A stretch of 64,000 bases of DNA. It comes from CAG-826 sp964504595 (GTDB lineage: Bacteria; Bacillota_I; Bacilli_A; RFN20; CAG-826). A program made the position numbers and the translations under genes. Of this stretch, positions 36,095 to 45,742 are shown in pieces. Under the pieces are notes generated by a model, which saw only the letters and a list, made by a program, of their open reading frames with translations, did not search any database and was not told the origin of the DNA. The DNA lies in NCBI GenBank assembly GCA_964504595.1, contig CAZDEE010000007.1:1-64000 (forward strand), in the 5' to 3' direction. The stretch's first letter is position 1; each line of letters starts with the position of its first letter.

Positions 36095-37252
36095 TCAATT
36101 TCCTTTCAAAATATAATATTTATTAATTAAATATACTTCTTCATAAATCGTATCAGGATTATCTTTATCAAATGGTTCATTTGCCCACATGAATGTAATT
36201 AATTCATCTTCGCCAATATTAGTAATTGAATGAGTATATCCTGTTGGAATATTAACGACTTCTAATTTATCACTTGAAACTTCATATTCAATTACTTCTT
36301 TAGTTCCTACTTTTCTAAAAGCAATAATTGCTTTACCTTGTACGACTAAGAACTTTTCATTTTTAGTATGATGGAAATGATTTCCTTTAGTAATTCCTGG
36401 TTTAGATTTATTAACAGAAAATTGACCTTGACCTAAAGTTCTGATTATCTCTGTAAATGAACCTCTATCATCTTTATGTTCCACTAAGTCATATTTAAAT
36501 TTATCAGTTGGTAGATAAGATAAATATGTAGCATATAAGTATCTTTCTAATAATGAATTATGATTTGGTACTCCTAATGTTTTACTATGCTCTTTAAAGC
36601 TATAAAGAGTATCCACTATTTCACCTAAGGTAGTTTTAATTACTGGTTCTACATAACAATAATCATCTACTACTTTTTTTGCTTTGCCATTTATTGCATT
36701 AATAATCTCATTAATCACATCATCGATATAAACTAAATTCATAACATGATTTCGATCATTAACTTGTATTGGTAAATCATTAGCAATATTATTACAAAAA
36801 GTTGCAATTGCACTATTATAGTTAGGTTTACACCATTTACCAAATACATTAGGTAATCTATACACTAATACATTAATATCATTATCTTTACCATATTCAA
36901 ATATTAAATCCTCTCCTGCTTTCTTAGATTTACCATAAGGATTATCTAAAGCAGCTTGAATAGATGAAGTAATTAATATAGGACATTTATTATTATGCTT
37001 CTTTAATAAATCTAAAACTTTTAAAGTGAATCCATAATTACCTTCCATAAATTCACTTTCATTTTGAGGTCTATTAACACCCGCTAGATGAATAACAAAA
37101 TCACAATAAGAACAATATTCATCTAATTTACTAATATCTGTATCATTATCAAAACATAGAGGTTCAATTAAACCACTATATTTCTTATTTAATAGTTCTG
37201 CTTGAAGATTCTTACCTATAAATCCATTTGATCCAGTTATTAGTACTTTCAT
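36095..37252 (-). CDS. capF: Bifunctional reductase/cupin CapF (UDP-L-FucNAc pathway)
   Basis: 385 residues in two domains. Residues 1 to about 250 form an SDR Rossmann domain: ITGSNGFIGKNL, FVIHLAGVNRP and the catalytic YGKSKK. From about 255 on there is a cupin: KGNHFHHTKNEKFLVVQGKA and NIPTGYTHSITNIGEDEL, which give the His metal ligands. This arrangement is diagnostic of CapF/FnlB, which epimerises and reduces the CapE product on the way to UDP-N-acetyl-L-fucosamine. It starts 15 bases after capE ends. Confidence 0.92.
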   Translation of the reverse strand: MKVLITGSNGFIGKNLQAELLNKKYSGLIEPLCFDNDTDISKLDEYCSYCDFVIHLAGVNRPQNESEFMEGNYGFTLKVLDLLKKHNNKCPILITSSIQAALDNPYGKSKKAGEDLIFEYGKDNDINVLVYRLPNVFGKWCKPNYNSAIATFCNNIANDLPIQVNDRNHVMNLVYIDDVINEIINAINGKAKKVVDDYCYVEPVIKTTLGEIVDTLYSFKEHSKTLGVPNHNSLLERYLYATYLSYLPTDKFKYDLVEHKDDRGSFTEIIRTLGQGQFSVNKSKPGITKGNHFHHTKNEKFLVVQGKAIIAFRKVGTKEVIEYEVSSDKLEVVNIPTGYTHSITNIGEDELITFMWANEPFDKDNPDTIYEEVYLINKYYILKGN

Positions 37253-37267
37253 GTTTATTACCTCAAT

Positions 37268-38287
37268 TTATTTAAATAAGTCTAATTTAAGTAATAACTT
37301 CTTCATACCTTCAACATCTAATCTTTCAGTATTATGAGAAGTATATTGCTCTATCTTTTCTAAATCTCTATTTCCTTTTGTAAAGAAATTATCATAATTT
37401 AGATTTCTATTATCTGCATGTATTCTATAAAATCCAGGTAATGATTCTGCACGTAACATTTCTTCTGTCGTAACTAAAACTTCATAAAGCTTTTCTCCAT
37501 GTCTTGTTCCTATAATAGAATAACCTATATTAGAACCTTTAAGTTCTAGTACTGCTTTTGCAAGAGTTTCAATTGTTGCTGCAGGTGCTTTTTGTACAAA
37601 TAAATCACCTTGTTCACCATGTTCAAATGCATATAAAACTAAATCTACAGCATCTTCTAATGTCATCATAAATCTAGTCATATCTGGATTAGTTATTGTT
37701 AACTTCTTGCCTTCTTCTATTTGTTCACAGAATAATGGTATTACTGAACCTCTAGAAGCCATTACATTACCATATCTAGTTAAACAAAGAATTGGATCTC
37801 CTTCTTCCATTTGTCTACTTCTAGCAATTACATTTTTTTCCATTAATGCCTTTGTCATTCCCATTGCATTAATTGGATATGCAGCTTTATCTGTAGATAA
37901 GAAGATTGCTTTTTTAATACCATTTGCAACACAAGCTGAAATAACATTATTAGAACCAATAACATTAGTTTTAACAGCTTCCATTGGATAGAATTCACAA
38001 GAAGGAACTTGCTTTAAGGCAGCAGCATGGAAAACATAATCTACACCTCTAAACGCTCCTACGATTGAATTATAATCTCTAACATCTCCAATATAGAATT
38101 TTACTTTTTCAACATATCCAGGATATTTTAATTGAAGTAAATGACGCATATCATCTTGTTTCTTCTCATCTCTAGATAATATCCGTATTTCCTTAATATC
38201 AGAAGTTAAAAAACGATTAACAACTGCATTTCCAAATGATCCTGTTCCACCTGTAACTAATAATGTTTTGTCTTTAAATAAACTCAT
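37268..38287 (-). CDS. capE: UDP-GlcNAc 4,6-dehydratase/5-epimerase CapE
   Basis: 339 residues, short-chain dehydrogenase fold. Motifs: VTGGTGSFGNAVVNRFL, DVRDYNSIVGAFRGVDYVFH, HAAALKQVPSCEFYPMEA, a non-canonical catalytic MxxxK (NAMGMTKALMEK) in place of YxxxK, as in the CapE/FlaA1 group, and CLTRYGNVMASRGSVIPLF. It starts UDP-L-FucNAc synthesis from UDP-GlcNAc. Followed by capF 15 bases later. The window's glmM-glmS supply the precursor. Confidence 0.92.
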   Translation of the reverse strand: MSLFKDKTLLVTGGTGSFGNAVVNRFLTSDIKEIRILSRDEKKQDDMRHLLQLKYPGYVEKVKFYIGDVRDYNSIVGAFRGVDYVFHAAALKQVPSCEFYPMEAVKTNVIGSNNVISACVANGIKKAIFLSTDKAAYPINAMGMTKALMEKNVIARSRQMEEGDPILCLTRYGNVMASRGSVIPLFCEQIEEGKKLTITNPDMTRFMMTLEDAVDLVLYAFEHGEQGDLFVQKAPAATIETLAKAVLELKGSNIGYSIIGTRHGEKLYEVLVTTEEMLRAESLPGFYRIHADNRNLNYDNFFTKGNRDLEKIEQYTSHNTERLDVEGMKKLLLKLDLFK

Positions 38288-38296
38288 ATTGCATTC

Positions 38297-39103
38297 CTAC
38301 TTTCTTAAAAATTTTCTATATATATATTCCTTTATTCTAACAGGTAAAATTGAAATAATCGTAACACCTATTGAACAATATAAATATTGAAATACATTAA
38401 TAAATTTGTTTTTTAACATATATTTTCTTAATAAACGCATAGATTGATTATATTTTTTTCCAGCCCTTCTACTACGCATTTCAATTCCCGAACGCATATA
38501 TACAAGCGGTTCACTTATATTTACGCATTTAGCATTGTTTAATAACAATCGGACCCACAAATAATAATCTTCAGCATAAAGCATATGTTGATATCCTCCT
38601 GCTTTTTCAATAGCTCCTTTTCTAAACATAACAGAAGGATGATTGAATGGTGAACGTTTCTTGGCAAATTTTATAATTTTTTCTTGAGTTTCAGGGACAA
38701 CTCTTTTTCCAATAATATTGTCAATATCATTTTCAAATTCAAGAATTGAAGATCCTACAACATCATAATCTTTAATCATTGCCAATTCTTTTTCCGCTCT
38801 TGTTGGGACAGAATAATCATCACTATCCATCCTCATAATAATATCACAAGAGCATTCTTTTAGTCCAATATTAAGTGCTTTTCCCAATCCAACATTTTCA
38901 TGTAACTGAATTCTTTTTATAAAACAATATTTTTCCATATATTCATCTAAAAAATCATCTAATTCTTTTGTTAATTTACCATCGCATACAATAATTATTT
39001 CTTTCGGAAGAATCGTTTGATTAACTATGCTATCTAAGCAAAATTTAAAATTAGAAGATTTTTCTTTATAATATACTGAAATTAAAACTGAATAATCATT
39101 CAT
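38297..39103 (-). CDS. GT2-family glycosyltransferase
   Basis: 268 residues from the chosen ATG, whose first A lies within the TAATATG junction with the upstream licD fragment. GT2 features: SVLISVYYKEKSSNFKFCLD, ILPKEIIIVCDG, the metal-binding Asp pair in IIMRMDSDDYSVPTRAEKEL, and FNHPSVMFRKGAIEKAGGYQ with AEDYYLWVRLL (catalytic Asp region). It probably adds one sugar of the repeat unit on the cytoplasmic face. Positive C-terminus (LPVRIKEYIYRKFLRK). Confidence 0.82.
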   Translation of the reverse strand: MNDYSVLISVYYKEKSSNFKFCLDSIVNQTILPKEIIIVCDGKLTKELDDFLDEYMEKYCFIKRIQLHENVGLGKALNIGLKECSCDIIMRMDSDDYSVPTRAEKELAMIKDYDVVGSSILEFENDIDNIIGKRVVPETQEKIIKFAKKRSPFNHPSVMFRKGAIEKAGGYQHMLYAEDYYLWVRLLLNNAKCVNISEPLVYMRSGIEMRSRRAGKKYNQSMRLLRKYMLKNKFINVFQYLYCSIGVTIISILPVRIKEYIYRKFLRK

Positions 39104-39104
39104 A

Positions 39105-39473
39105 TTAATTTTCCTTTTCTCCATCAAGCAAAACTATCTTGCTAACTTGGTGAGTTGATTTTCTCTCATCTAAAGGAGGTAAAATACGCCAATTGCCATA
39201 TCTTAACTCCAACCATTTATCATAATCTTGTAAAACAAAAAACTTTCTTCCTTCAAAATTCCATTCTATCAAATTATTATAAAAATCTATAGAATGAGGC
39301 TTCTTTCCTTTTCCAAAATGACATATTTTACAAACTAATTTTAATGGAATAAAATTAAATAAACGAAGCCACATTTCTGACTTAATATTTACAATTTTTA
39401 AAGGGGTTATTAAAGCAAAAAAAGAAACTAAGTTATAATGCTTAGTGCTAATTTCTCTTTTTATTTTTTCCAT
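39105..39473 (-). pseudogene. licD, 3' fragment (frameshifted)
   Basis: Second half of a LicD-family gene: IKREISTKHYN onward, ending in the family-typical YDKWLELRYGNWRILPP. It has no usable start of its own: an ATG at 39473 exists with no Shine-Dalgarno sequence. It lies in the -1 frame relative to the 5' fragment, and one extra A in the A6 tract (39464-39469 on the minus strand) would join both into a protein of about 270 residues, the normal LicD length. The stop overlaps the start of the following GT2 gene. Confidence 0.7.
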
Positions 39474-39916
39474 CTGACAGATTGCCAAAAATATGACATT
39501 TTAAATTGTAATTTATAAACATATTTTCCTGTTTTATCCAACGGAAAAATGTCAATATATAAACCTTTATGTTCTTTAACTAGCTCACTTCCTTTTTCTT
39601 CAAACACTGTATTATTAAGTTTTAGTTTACCGAAATTATAAGAATAAAACTTAGATGTTTTTGTAGATTCAAACGTAAATTTAGATGAATCAAGATCTTT
39701 TTTACATGCTTTTATAAATTTTTTATAATCTTTTCTAAGCATAACAACATCCATGTCATCATCCCAAGGAATAAATCCATTATGTCTAATGGCTCCTAGC
39801 ATAGACCCACCGTCTAACGAATACTTAATATCATTCTTTCTACAAATTCTATCAAGTTCATCCATTATTATTAATAAATTAAATTGAATTGATTTAATTA
39901 ATGATGTATTTTCCAT
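39461..39916 (-). pseudogene. licD, 5' fragment (frameshifted)
   Basis: 151 residues. LicD-family nucleotidyltransferase core: YSLDGGSMLGAIRHNGFIPW with DDDMDVVMLRKDY (metal-binding Asp cluster) and GLYIDIFPLDKTG. LicD proteins transfer phosphocholine or other phospho-alcohols onto surface glycans. The frame ends at TGG AAA AAA TAA, and the rest of the family sequence continues in the -1 frame, so the gene is broken, read by slippage, or the base count in the A6 tract is wrong. The catalytic half is intact. Confidence 0.75.
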
Positions 39917-39922
39917 ATTCTT

Positions 39923-41119
39923 CTACCTATCTTTCTTTATGATTAATTTATATAGTTCGTAATACTGAGAAAGCATATATTCTTTGCTAAATATTTTTGC
40001 TTTTCCAGCACATTTTTTTCTATCAAATGGTTGATTATATACATTAATAACAGCGTTTTTCAAACCTTCATAATCTCCTTTAGATACTAAAATACCAACA
40101 TCTTTGCTAACAATTTCAGAAGTTCCGCCGATATCAAAAATCACAACCGGACATCCACACGAAATAGCCTCCATAGCAACAGTCGGATAATTATCTGCTA
40201 ATGTCGGTGACAGGAAAACATCAGCTATGGAATAATACTTTGCTAATTCATTTTGATTATAAATCGGATTTATTCTAATAATATTATGATGTGTTATAAT
40301 ATTCTCTTCAACACCAATCATAAGAATTGCATATTTAGATGGATCTAATTCTTCAGCCAGTCTATTAATATACGTAATGCCTTTTGCTTCGCTCCATGGA
40401 TATGCGACACATAAAATGACAAATTTATCATTTATATTATAAGTTTCCCTTAAATTAGATGTCGTCGGATGAAAAACAGATAAATCTATTCCATTATTAA
40501 TAACAATCTTTTGTTTATATTTCAATGTATTTTCTGATCCACAATTAAGATTCCATTTAGATGGTGAAACAAAAACAATTTTATCAAAAGATTGGATAAT
40601 CTTTTGCTTTTTTAAAAAAAAGTGATGTGCTCTATCAAATATAGTTCGTGGATATTCATTTTTAAAATCACATTTTTCGCACTCTTTATAAATCATTTTA
40701 CATTTTTCAGGAATGGAAGCGCATCTTCCTGTAAAAATCCAATTATCATGCAATGTCCATATTACAGGTATTTTATGACGTTGAATAAATTTTGATAGCA
40801 TTGATAAATTAATATAATAACCATGGAGTGTATGGATATGAATTAAATCAAATTTTCCTCTTTTCAATTTTTTTATTAATCTTTTTGTATTAATAAAACT
40901 TCTAAAACAATCCGAACCAAATATTTTAACTGTAAAACGATTAATCATTTTTAAGATTTTATTCCTATCTATACAATCAACATTAGATTTATCTGTTCTT
41001 TTATTAGATACAAATAAAATACATTTATTATTATCTTTTGATTCAACATAATTCATAATATCAAGAGATATTTTTCCTGTCGAACCAAAATCACTCCCAT
41101 TAATAATAGCAACTTTCAT
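39923..41119 (-). CDS. GT4-family glycosyltransferase
   Basis: 398 residues, GT-B fold. N-terminal MKVAIINGSDFGSTGKISLD and IHIHTLHGYYINL fit acceptor-binding regions. The donor domain has the GT4 segment ADVFLSPTLADNYPTVAMEAISCGCPVV (E-x7-E: the first acidic position is Asp in LADNYPTVAMEA). It has a cluster of Cys in CKMIYKECEKCDFK, unusual for the family and possibly metal-binding. AGGAGG precedes the ATG. It probably adds a mid-chain sugar. Confidence 0.8.
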   Translation of the reverse strand: MKVAIINGSDFGSTGKISLDIMNYVESKDNNKCILFVSNKRTDKSNVDCIDRNKILKMINRFTVKIFGSDCFRSFINTKRLIKKLKRGKFDLIHIHTLHGYYINLSMLSKFIQRHKIPVIWTLHDNWIFTGRCASIPEKCKMIYKECEKCDFKNEYPRTIFDRAHHFFLKKQKIIQSFDKIVFVSPSKWNLNCGSENTLKYKQKIVINNGIDLSVFHPTTSNLRETYNINDKFVILCVAYPWSEAKGITYINRLAEELDPSKYAILMIGVEENIITHHNIIRINPIYNQNELAKYYSIADVFLSPTLADNYPTVAMEAISCGCPVVIFDIGGTSEIVSKDVGILVSKGDYEGLKNAVINVYNQPFDRKKCAGKAKIFSKEYMLSQYYELYKLIIKKDR

Positions 41120-41186
41120 AATTACCTCCTCTATTTTTTAATATAAATCATAAGTAATTTAAAAATATAAATTTAAAAAAATTAAT

Positions 41187-44100
41187 CTACTCATCTGTAC
41201 TTTTTACAAATGTAATAATTTTTTTTAAATACTTATTAACTAAAACTCTTTCTGATTTTTTTAAAGCATATCTATATAATAGAATTACATATATAAAAAT
41301 GAATATCATTATCTTAATTACAAATAATACTACTGATTTATTAACAATTAAATAATCCAATCCAATTCCAATCATCAAAACAACAACTAAAGTTGGCATT
41401 ATCGAAAAATGGCATTCCTTAAAAAACTTCTTAATATCAATATCAAGTATTCTTTTATAAATAATATTCATAATTATAATCATACCAATCATTTTTCCAA
41501 TAAAAATAGATATAGCTGACCAAATTGCTTCATAATTATCAAATACTGATGTAAGAAAAAGTGACAAACAAACAGATAAAATAGCAGTTACAGCAATTGA
41601 AATACATCTATATTTAATTCTATCCTTCACAATTAATAACGAATTTCCAATTTGTTGGGTAAATGTTACTAAACAAGGCAAAAGAAGAAACACTCCCACA
41701 AAATAGGAACTATCATAAGAAAAACCATCTTTATTCATTTTCCAAATATCATTAATAAATCCTCTTCCAAAAGCTATAAACCCAGTTATAATCACTCCTG
41801 TAATCATTAATTGGAAACGCCCAACATTAATCATTAGTTTATTATATTCTTCATTTTCAACCTTGTTTTTACTCATAATCGATAATTTAGGAATAAACAT
41901 TCCATCCAATCCATTAGCTATTTGCCAAACATAACCTTCTATTGTTGAACCAAGAGTGAATAATGCAATTTCAACTGATCCAGATGTTATTCCTAATATA
42001 CTAGGTTGAATCGATATAATAAATCTTTTCATAATTGATGAAATAGCAGCCCACAAAGAAAATTTAATCAATTCTTTAAGTGTTTTTTTATCACTTTTTT
42101 TTGTTATCAATGGTTGAGATCCATATTTGCAATATTTTTTTATATAAATTAACTTGATAATTATTTCTATTAATCCACTTAAAATAATAGCAAATACATA
42201 CATAAAAATATTATTAAACATCAACAACGTAATTGAAACTAACAAAATATTAACTATTCTAGAAATCAATGTAATAAACTTATATTCTGGAAATTTATCA
42301 TTTCCCATTAATATTCCATTTAATGGCATAAATCCAAATGCTAAAACTGAATAAAATCCAACCATAATAAATACTGTTTTTAAAGTAGATAATTCGACCG
42401 AAGTTAACTGAATATAAATTGATGGTATAAATAAATATATAATTGATAGTGCAATTAACATAATTGCTGATAAAAATATGAATATTTTAAAAATAATACC
42501 AACCATTTTATTTGATGATTCAACATCTTTCTCTGCTCTATACTTAGCAACAAATCGTGATACCGCAGTTCCTAACCCTAAATCAATCGCAATTAAAGAC
42601 ATAATAGAATTAGCTAGTGAATATATTCCATAATTTGATTGTCCTAAGGTTTTAATCATCCATGGAGTATAAATAAGTCCTGCAATTATGTTCAAAAAGA
42701 TAGATATATACGATATAATTGCTCCTTTTGATATTTTTTTTGTTTCACTCGATATTTTTTTACTTTTATTATCTTTTCCAGAGTCAAATTTAGAATTAAA
42801 ATCTTTATCTTGGTGAATAATTATTTTTCTAACCTCATCCTCGGATAATGGTTTTTGAATACTTAAAGGTCCTTCATTTTGATAACAAACATTTCCATCA
42901 ATTAAACTATTGATAAAGATATCTAATTTATATATTAGATCATCAATATTAAATTCATATTTCATTGAATTAAAAGCATTTTCACTAATTCTTAATATTT
43001 CATTTTTATTATGGCAAAGATATAAAACTTTATCAAATAAATCATTATCATTTTCAAAATCGTAAATCAATCCGGTCTCTCTATGTTTTATAAGTGTGTA
43101 TGCAGATCCTGTAGTATGACTTGCAACTACACAGCAACCACATGTCATTGCTTCGTTAACACAAGCACCCCAGCCTTCCTCTTTATTAGAGCAACTTATA
43201 ACTATATGTGTGCGTTCCATAATTTTTTTCACATCATCATTTGGCATTACACCGCAGAACGTGATAAAAAACTCTAATTCATACTTTTTAATCATTTCAA
43301 ATAAAATTGATTTTAATTCGCCTTCACCAACTATATTAATATGAAATTCGATATTATTTTCTTTTAAATAATTTGCAAGATAAACTATTTTTTCTGGATG
43401 TTTCAATTCAATTAATCTATTAACAAACAATATGTTAATAGCCTCTGAATTTTTATATGATAATAACTCACTAAAATCACTATAATTACTTTTTTTTATC
43501 CAATATCCCCAATTTAAACACTTATTAGAATTATAATTAATTAGATCATAATCATAAGCTGTATAAGAAGAATATGTTAAACAAAATTGTTGATAATGTC
43601 GATAAGGGACTTTATGTATTAAATTACTTGCTATAGCACGTGGAGTCCACTCTTCATATTCACATTTTTTATACAAACGTTCTGAACATTGCAAAACAAT
43701 TTTTCCTTTTTTTCTTACTTTTTTTAATATTGAATCTGGTGCATTTCCATAAATAATAACATCAGCTTCTTCTATCAATTTATCAGCGTATTCTTGTTGC
43801 TGAATCGAAATATATCTTCTAACTTCATTTGGCAAAATCTTATTATATTCAGGATTATATTTTTGATGTTCCAACATCGTTGAATCCAACGATATAAAAT
43901 GATATCTATCACCATATTTATTAATCAAAGCATAATGTGTTTCTATTTGATGAATTGAAAGAAAATTTGAAATAAAAACAATTTTATAATTACTTTTATC
44001 AATTTTTGAATATAAAGAATAGTTTATATTTTGATATTGATAATTCTTTTTTAATCTTTCAATTACACCATAATACAAAAATATCAACACAAAAAAGTAT

Positions 44101-45290
44101 ATATTAGCTTCTATCATTGGTTCAAAAAAGAATAAGCCAAAAATTCCAAATAAAACATATATATAAAATCTTTTATTAAAACTTTTTTTTGAAAAAATAC
44201 AATAATCTATCGTATATTTTATAGATAATATGCTAATTAATAAGAAAAAAATGAAAGAAATAATACCACCAATTTTATATATATCTAACCATGTATTATG
44301 AAAATATGCCGATAAAATATTGCCATTTTCATCAATTATTTTACCATTAACTCCCATATTTCCAAATGGACTTTTTAAAAAAGTATCAAAGAATATCTCA
44401 TACAATCTAAATCTCTCATTATATGATTCATCACTTGAGTCAAACAAGCGGTTAAACATAGGAATAGAATTACATATTTTTCTAAACGATTCACTATAAC
44501 TATATAAAATTAAAAATATAAAAATAACACTTAAAATAGTTATTGCAGAAATTAAAAACAATCTTTTATACTTTTTAAAATTAGAAAACATTTGTAAAAT
44601 TGGATAAATTAAAATCGCAATTATAATTAGTAATAAACACGATCGATTTTGAAGTACTATTGTTAAATAAAGAGAAAAAATCAAAGAAATAATCGATATT
44701 ATTAAATAACAGAACTTTCTATGCTCTTTAAATAAAAAAATAAGTGGAATACTCATACAAGAAATTAGAATAACAAAAGTATTAACTCCTGTCGCTGCTG
44801 TATAAGATTTTCCATAATTCCAAATATCTAAAAAATATCTCCCATTTTGAAACAGCCCAAATTCCTTTGTTGTTAATAAAAATCCTAAAAAAGCACGCAA
44901 TACAAGACCCATTGCAATAAAGAAAAAAGATTTAAAAACTTTTTTTTCAATATCGTCTATATTATTTCCTACACACATAGATGAGCCTATTAGATATAAA
45001 GCAAGAGGGAAAAACAAATAATAAAAAACATTAGCAATCGAAAACCCTTTATATATATTAAAAAACAAACAATACGATAAAGAAAATCCTAAAACAAAAA
45101 TAAAGCCTTTATGAATTCTTATTTTATGACAAATAAATTGCCGAAGCAAAACTATAATACAAAGAAAGGATAAAATAACATTATCTAGCCCAAAAAAATT
45201 AAGGCCATATAAAAATAAAATCAAATAAAAAAAATTAATTGATAAATCCCTTAAGTTATTTATTTTTAGTTTAGATAAAACTTTTCTCAT
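41187..45290 (-). CDS. Wzy-like polymerase / GT4 / Wzx-like flippase fusion
   Basis: 1,367 residues in three parts. Residues 1 to about 425: about ten membrane segments with a large loop containing NGRYFLDIWNYGKSYTAATG and YFHNTWLDIYKIGG, as in O-antigen polymerases/ligases (Wzy). About 433-800: a soluble GT-B glycosyltransferase (YKIVFISNFLSIHQIETHYA; donor site EEGWGACVNEAMTCG, GT4 E-x7-E). About 855-1367: a 12-segment flippase of the Wzx/MATE type (TPWMIKTLGQSNYGIYSLAN, MNGILMGND-like). A Lys/Ser-rich linker (KDNKSKKISSETKKISKG) joins parts two and three. These normally are three separate genes. The reading frame is open throughout. AAAGGAA precedes the ATG. Confidence 0.8.
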   Translation of the reverse strand: MRKVLSKLKINNLRDLSINFFYLILFLYGLNFFGLDNVILSFLCIIVLLRQFICHKIRIHKGFIFVLGFSLSYCLFFNIYKGFSIANVFYYLFFPLALYLIGSSMCVGNNIDDIEKKVFKSFFFIAMGLVLRAFLGFLLTTKEFGLFQNGRYFLDIWNYGKSYTAATGVNTFVILISCMSIPLIFLFKEHRKFCYLIISIISLIFSLYLTIVLQNRSCLLLIIIAILIYPILQMFSNFKKYKRLFLISAITILSVIFIFLILYSYSESFRKICNSIPMFNRLFDSSDESYNERFRLYEIFFDTFLKSPFGNMGVNGKIIDENGNILSAYFHNTWLDIYKIGGIISFIFFLLISILSIKYTIDYCIFSKKSFNKRFYIYVLFGIFGLFFFEPMIEANIYFFVLIFLYYGVIERLKKNYQYQNINYSLYSKIDKSNYKIVFISNFLSIHQIETHYALINKYGDRYHFISLDSTMLEHQKYNPEYNKILPNEVRRYISIQQQEYADKLIEEADVIIYGNAPDSILKKVRKKGKIVLQCSERLYKKCEYEEWTPRAIASNLIHKVPYRHYQQFCLTYSSYTAYDYDLINYNSNKCLNWGYWIKKSNYSDFSELLSYKNSEAINILFVNRLIELKHPEKIVYLANYLKENNIEFHINIVGEGELKSILFEMIKKYELEFFITFCGVMPNDDVKKIMERTHIVISCSNKEEGWGACVNEAMTCGCCVVASHTTGSAYTLIKHRETGLIYDFENDNDLFDKVLYLCHNKNEILRISENAFNSMKYEFNIDDLIYKLDIFINSLIDGNVCYQNEGPLSIQKPLSEDEVRKIIIHQDKDFNSKFDSGKDNKSKKISSETKKISKGAIISYISIFLNIIAGLIYTPWMIKTLGQSNYGIYSLANSIMSLIAIDLGLGTAVSRFVAKYRAEKDVESSNKMVGIIFKIFIFLSAIMLIALSIIYLFIPSIYIQLTSVELSTLKTVFIMVGFYSVLAFGFMPLNGILMGNDKFPEYKFITLISRIVNILLVSITLLMFNNIFMYVFAIILSGLIEIIIKLIYIKKYCKYGSQPLITKKSDKKTLKELIKFSLWAAISSIMKRFIISIQPSILGITSGSVEIALFTLGSTIEGYVWQIANGLDGMFIPKLSIMSKNKVENEEYNKLMINVGRFQLMITGVIITGFIAFGRGFINDIWKMNKDGFSYDSSYFVGVFLLLPCLVTFTQQIGNSLLIVKDRIKYRCISIAVTAILSVCLSLFLTSVFDNYEAIWSAISIFIGKMIGMIIIMNIIYKRILDIDIKKFFKECHFSIMPTLVVVLMIGIGLDYLIVNKSVVLFVIKIMIFIFIYVILLYRYALKKSERVLVNKYLKKIITFVKSTDE

Positions 45291-45292
45291 TT

Positions 45293-45742
45293 TTATTTCC
45301 TTCTCTCTTTGATAAATGTTCTATATAGTTCAAAATCAGAATTCTTATATAAATCAGTTAAGGTACAATCTCTGTATACAAATTGAATAACTCTTTTTTG
45401 ACCATTATCATAATAAATCAAATTAATCATATTCTCTGTAATATTATGTCCTTCTTCATCATAAAGTGGATTTTTGTATTCATCTCTTATAAATGTGACT
45501 GCATGTTGCCAATTTGCTGTTATAACATTAATAATTGTCATCTCATTTTCCGCATAAGTTGTTAATGTAGCCCTATTTGTAATCGATAAATGTAGTTTTT
45601 GTGTTACCTTTCCATCTAAAACAAAATAATAATCACCTAATGTTCCCATTTGAAAAATATCTAAAGAAAAAATAAGACATGAAATGATAAAAATAGAACA
45701 AACAGCTATAATACTTTTTTTCTTTATTTCTTTTTTATTCAC
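45293..45742 (-). CDS. Small exported protein of unknown function
   Basis: 149 residues. A hydrophobic segment near residues 10-27 (SIIAVCSIFIISCLIFSLDI) acts as a signal anchor; the rest is a small, probably extracytoplasmic domain. I recognise no family. The start is GTG, overlapping the end of the preceding glycosyltransferase gene by eight bases, so translation is coupled. It lies two bases before the Wzy-GT-Wzx fusion. Position suggests a role in export or in regulating chain assembly. Confidence 0.55.
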   Translation of the reverse strand: MNKKEIKKKSIIAVCSIFIISCLIFSLDIFQMGTLGDYYFVLDGKVTQKLHLSITNRATLTTYAENEMTIINVITANWQHAVTFIRDEYKNPLYDEEGHNITENMINLIYYDNGQKRVIQFVYRDCTLTDLYKNSDFELYRTFIKERRK

